From Pleurodeles waltl (Eukaryota > Chordata > Amphibia > Caudata > Salamandridae): a stretch of DNA of 64,000 nt. The notes beneath the pieces are model-generated. The model was not told where the DNA came from. It saw only the letters and a program-made list of their open reading frames with translations, and searched no databases. Shown piece by piece: positions 60,265 through 64,000 of this stretch (position 1 is its first letter; the number at the start of each line of letters is the position of its first letter). The stretch covers positions 1,580,850,049-1,580,914,048 of the forward strand of contig NC_090445.1 of the NCBI RefSeq assembly GCF_031143425.1. The letters run 5' to 3'. Made by a program: the position numbers and the translations under genes.

Positions 60265-60868
60265 GCAGTGGGAGATTTTCCTTCTCTTCGTGCTGCTGTG
60301 TCAATGTCTTCCTTGATCATGTCTGCCTTGTGGGCAATGTGGAGTGCTGGGTGTATGTAAGGTGTAGACTTAAAAGATCCTGGACACGAACGTCTTCGTC
60401 CACAAGTAATTATTCGGAAATGCTATTTTCCGTGAAGAGTAAGTGGATCTAACTATATTCCTACACCTATCAAAAATGTTTGTCTCTCAAGTATCTGCTA
60501 GCTGAATATCCAAAACCATGGTTGGTTTGCTTTTCTCCCTGTGATATACTTTCCTGTCTTGTGAATATATATATCAGCAGTCTTTAGCTGTGAAAAGATG
60601 CTTTGTTCCCTAATTTGACAGCCCATTGCTGTTCATTTATGTCCCTGATGTTTTTCTTTTGCATCAATTTTTTTCTTGTGGGGTTCGCCTGCGGGATGAC
60701 TTCTGCTGGGCTCTTTTCCAACTCTGATTCAGGAGGGTCTGGTGCTTTGCTTACCAACCTTAGTCTTGCCTCTCAGCTTCAATCAAGAACCATCAAGATG
60801 GCCAGGGGTTTTTATTTGCCCTTGTGGCTTTTTCCTCCTAAGTAGGACCCTCTTATATCAGAGATGTT
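60265..60868. other. non-coding flank
   Basis: Unassigned sequence continuing the pre-integration locus interrupted at 47727. No gene seen. Confidence 0.5.
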
Positions 60869-60872
60869 TTAA

Positions 60873-61394
60873 GGCAGGGACAAAGTGAGCCTTTGCCTAG
60901 GGTCCCAGTCTTTCAGGGTGCAGCTCTTGCCTGTAGAGTCTTGCCCTGATGGCCATGAATACTTCTTAAGCAGATTGTTTAAATACCGTTTTTCTTTTAT
61001 TTCGTTTTTAATGTGGGTGATATATGTGAGTCTATTAAACACATTTTGCAGAGAAACGCTTATGTATTTCAACACTGTGCTACACCCATTAAAAATATTT
61101 CAGTTCAAAACAGGACTTCACATACAAGAAATGGAAGGGGGGTCACAATGATTATTTGCAATAATGTTAGTGAGCTTCTGTTGTATTGTAATACTACGCA
61201 GATAGCACTATCCCTGAATATTAGATGTAAACACATTTAGAATTTGGGTTAGTGCGCCTGTGCACTGTTCAGTGAGCTGGCTAAAGAGGGCACGAAAGAG
61301 CTAACATAGGATCATAAATGAAAAAGCGTTCTGAACAGGTGCCCCCAAAATACACTTTGCCTAGGGCCCCCAAAATCCTTAAGATGTCCCTGTC
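60873..61394. mobile_element. TTAA-flanked inverted-repeat element (piggyBac-like MITE candidate)
   Basis: A 522-bp segment bounded by TTAA at 60869-60872 and 61395-61398. The left end begins GGCAGGGACA and the right end is TGTCCCTGTC, giving a 10-bp terminal inverted repeat with one mismatch. TTAA duplications are characteristic of piggyBac-type transposases. A subterminal phrase ctttgcctaggg(t/c)ccc occurs in direct orientation near both ends (60891 and 61362). No transposase frame, so non-autonomous if the call is right. The terminal bases are not the usual piggyBac CCC start, so the superfamily is tentative. Confidence 0.5.
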
Positions 61395-61398
61395 TTAA

Positions 61399-64000
61399 GG
61401 AGACACTTGACAACTTTAACATATGCATCAAAGTGAGGGATGGTAACTGGAAAAATTCACTCATTTCTCAAGAAAAAAAGAACTGTGTTGTGACAGTAAA
61501 TAACATATGGTTTGTACTAGAGGAAATTTCCTTGAACACAACAAAAAAGATCGGCTACTTTGGAATGAACATGTCTGCCAAAATGTCCTATGAACCGTGT
61601 GCAGAAAGCATCTCTGCTGCTGAAGGCTTTCTTCGTGTCAGGGTTCAATTTGGGTGACAGAACGTCAACTACCCAGATGAACCTTCAGGTCAAAGTGGCA
61701 TAAATGATGCTAGAGTCAGCAGAAGTATGGGACTCCGACCTCAAATAGAAAAATTAGACACTGATGGGACACTTCTGGATTGAAACCCATAATTCCCTAA
61801 CAAGATGCCAGCTCAGCAACCCTTAAGAAATATTTGTTTAATAAACAGTTCAGTGTATGCAGAATTACCAACGCTTAATTATAAGATACAGAGAAGTACA
61901 TCAGTACATATGGACTTGACAGATTATTGATGGAAGTACCAAGTAACGCTGTAAAACATTTGACAGCGAAAATGCTAATGCAAGTTCAGAATAGAAAGAG
62001 TTAAAATTATCCCTAACATAACAATATCCTCGAACCCCTGGAAACCCAGAACACTATTGTGTAAAGGCCTAAAATAGCCATATAAAAAGGCTAGGGAAAT
62101 ACTGCGAACGAGGTTGAATACCCTGGAGAGTTTCCAATGGAAGGGCACTTTTGAAGGTAGAAATCCTACAGTAGTTATACATTTCTTCTCTAATAAGATA
62201 GGATGGGACTTTTTTACATTTAATAGATTAACATTTTCAAAAGATCTGAGATACTGGAGGAAAGAAATTAGGGAAAATAATTGTGGTATAGGCAAGAAAT
62301 CACACTCTTCCACATTTTCTTCTACCTAATTTGAAGGACATGAGGGAACAATACCTGTGGATGACAATGAGAAAAGGCTAGTTTAGGAAGACATAAAAAA
62401 GCACTGTAGTACCTATTAAGGTCCTGATTACAAGGTGGTCAGTGTTTTCTGACCCGGAGTAAACTGCTGGTTGCAGCTTGGTCGTATTGAGTGCATTCGG
62501 TAAATACCAGGTGCATTAAATATCTCACCCTTTGTTGTTGGCAGGTCGAACCGTGGTGACATTAACAGGGAAAAATTGTATAGTATTTACCATACCACAT
62601 GGAGTTTGGTGCCATAAACCCTAAAATATAATTGCTGTTCCTAGAAACTAGCAATGTTTGTTATTTGTCGCATCTGATAAATATTGTACCCAATGGCATC
62701 TTTATTTGCTGCATTAAAAGCTCATGAATTCCGACAAACTCACAATGAAGACCTTATATATATATAGAAGTGATCTCCATGTTGGTGCTCTTTCTGAAAA
62801 TCACACTCTTTGTATGAGGACCAACTCAACAGGCCTGACGCCTAAGTGGAAAGAGTAAAGAACAAAAGAAAGGACCTCCTTCCAACAAATGAGATAAAAA
62901 AAGAGGTTGAAAAGAGAGTTCATCTGAAATTCCTCGCTCTTGCATGACAATAACTCTAGACCAAGGTTTCTCCTCCTCCAGCACTAATATATACATTAGT
63001 GACTGAGTTGGTCACTCCCCCTGTCCATTTGGAAAATGGCGCCCTAACTAATACTTTCCTAATTCCGAAAGGTCTAGGTTTTTTTTTGTTTGAGAAAAAG
63101 TGGATTTTGTGAGACGGGATCCTAACTAGCAATCTTTAAATCATGTGCTATCCTTTGCATGTGGGATCAGGGAGGTCTGTGTTCTTTGAGGGAGTCCTGT
63201 GATCTAAATTAGAATCTTTTGCTTCCTTGAAATGATATATACATAATAAAACTGTAAAGTGTGTATTTTAGATGAAAATGTTTGTATTTCATAATTCATA
63301 AGGTGATGTTTGGTGGAAAAGTGGTGGGATTTGATTTTCTGGAGGGATTTTCAAAATATATTTAAAGCTGACATCTGAGTGATAAACCATGTAGCACTGA
63401 AAATACCTATTAAGCATATTATAACCTTGTAGTCAGGGGCATTGCAGGTATGGCTATTATGCATCAACCATGTAGAGGTATTCCAGCTTGTTACATCACT
63501 GCTGGAAACCGGGCCTGAGGTGGCCACTGTTGGTAATCTTCCACTTGGTGGTCACTATTGTAATGTTGTCCGATGTGGTCACTATTACAACACCAACAAT
63601 ATTAGAAGCTTGCAATGATTTTCTTTGAGCACAAGTAGCTCCTACTATAGAGACGCTTGGGGCCATCTGGCCTAGTAGCAGGACCATCATAGGTGGAAGC
63701 AAACAGGACTCTTTCCGCCCAACCCTGCATTTACTGGAGTCCCTCAAACATGTTACTTGTATTTACATAATTAAAAGCAGGTCTGACCTGTTCCTTAGTG
63801 ATGTTGCTAATGGTGCACTATCCCTTTGTGGCACCAATTCTGTTTTGCTTCCCCTAGCATATTGTTTCCTTAAGTTATGCATTGTAACAGGAATGGCAAA
63901 ACTATAAGGTCATAATAATATTTTAGGTTTCCAGCCCCGCCAAAATGTATGAGATGCCTGCCTGGTAGGAAAATAACCACTCATGTGGAATTCATCGTGC
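61399..64000. other. non-coding, no gene seen
   Basis: No recognised gene. Minus-strand 61975-62313 (112 residues) and overlapping plus-strand 62114-62329 hold LINE-like words (plus: GRNPTVVIHFFSNKIGWDFF) but no conserved block. A short TA run lies near 62756. The 63496-63747 minus frame has no family signature. Confidence 0.45.

Noticed and set aside
1..64000. CRISPR arrays, bacterial operons, tRNA/rRNA genes, host protein-coding exons
   Set aside because: None recognised. There are no regularly spaced repeats of CRISPR type, and apparent coding capacity is accounted for by retroelements.

Overview
The window reads as repeat-dominated vertebrate nuclear DNA with no recognisable host exon, tRNA or rRNA gene. 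Fossil L1- and L2-type LINEs, a foamy-virus-like endogenous retrovirus (ERV), a gamma/epsilon-type ERV and several short non-autonomous elements, separated by long non-coding stretches, suggest a large-genome amphibian, most likely a salamander. That assignment is inference; no species marker was seen.

Layout. 1-3.9 kb: non-coding, with a GC-rich repeat and one block that looks like a conserved non-coding element. 3.9-14.8 kb: a pile-up of L1 remnants (three ORF2 segments), interrupted by a minus-strand LINE tail and a ~0.5-kb inverted-repeat element. 14.8-25.1 kb: non-coding, with a dense TAATTA cluster (17.2-17.5 kb) followed by a ~0.7-kb polypyrimidine tract. 25.1-33.5 kb: a foamy-like ERV on the minus strand with gag, a fully open pol and env, a complete 5' LTR, but only ~30 bp of the 3' LTR. 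34.9-38.4 kb: an L2/CR1-type LINE with tandem 5'-UTR monomers and a TTGA-repeat tail. 38.4-47.7 kb: non-coding, with a second copy of the ~0.5-kb element and a perfect 22-bp hairpin. 47.7-60.3 kb: a second, young ERV on the minus strand with two 1594-bp LTRs, a CCAT target-site duplication, an initiator-Met-type primer binding site, gag-pro-pol and an env whose surface subunit is gone. 60.3-64 kb: non-coding, with a TTAA-flanked inverted-repeat element.

The two ERVs are the main content. The foamy-like one has the foamy layout: gag without a Cys-His knuckle but with Arg/Gly-rich C-terminus, pol in another frame with its own ATG, and env with an internal N-terminal membrane anchor. Its gag and env frame breaks both fall on short tandem repeats. 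The second is younger (about six LTR differences seen by eye), yet has a gag frame break, a pol nonsense codon and a deleted env surface region. It also has an unusual pol/env overlap in which a 27-bp tandem repeat encodes a basic repeat in one frame and an acidic repeat in the other. Neither provirus, as sequenced, could encode a complete set of viral proteins.
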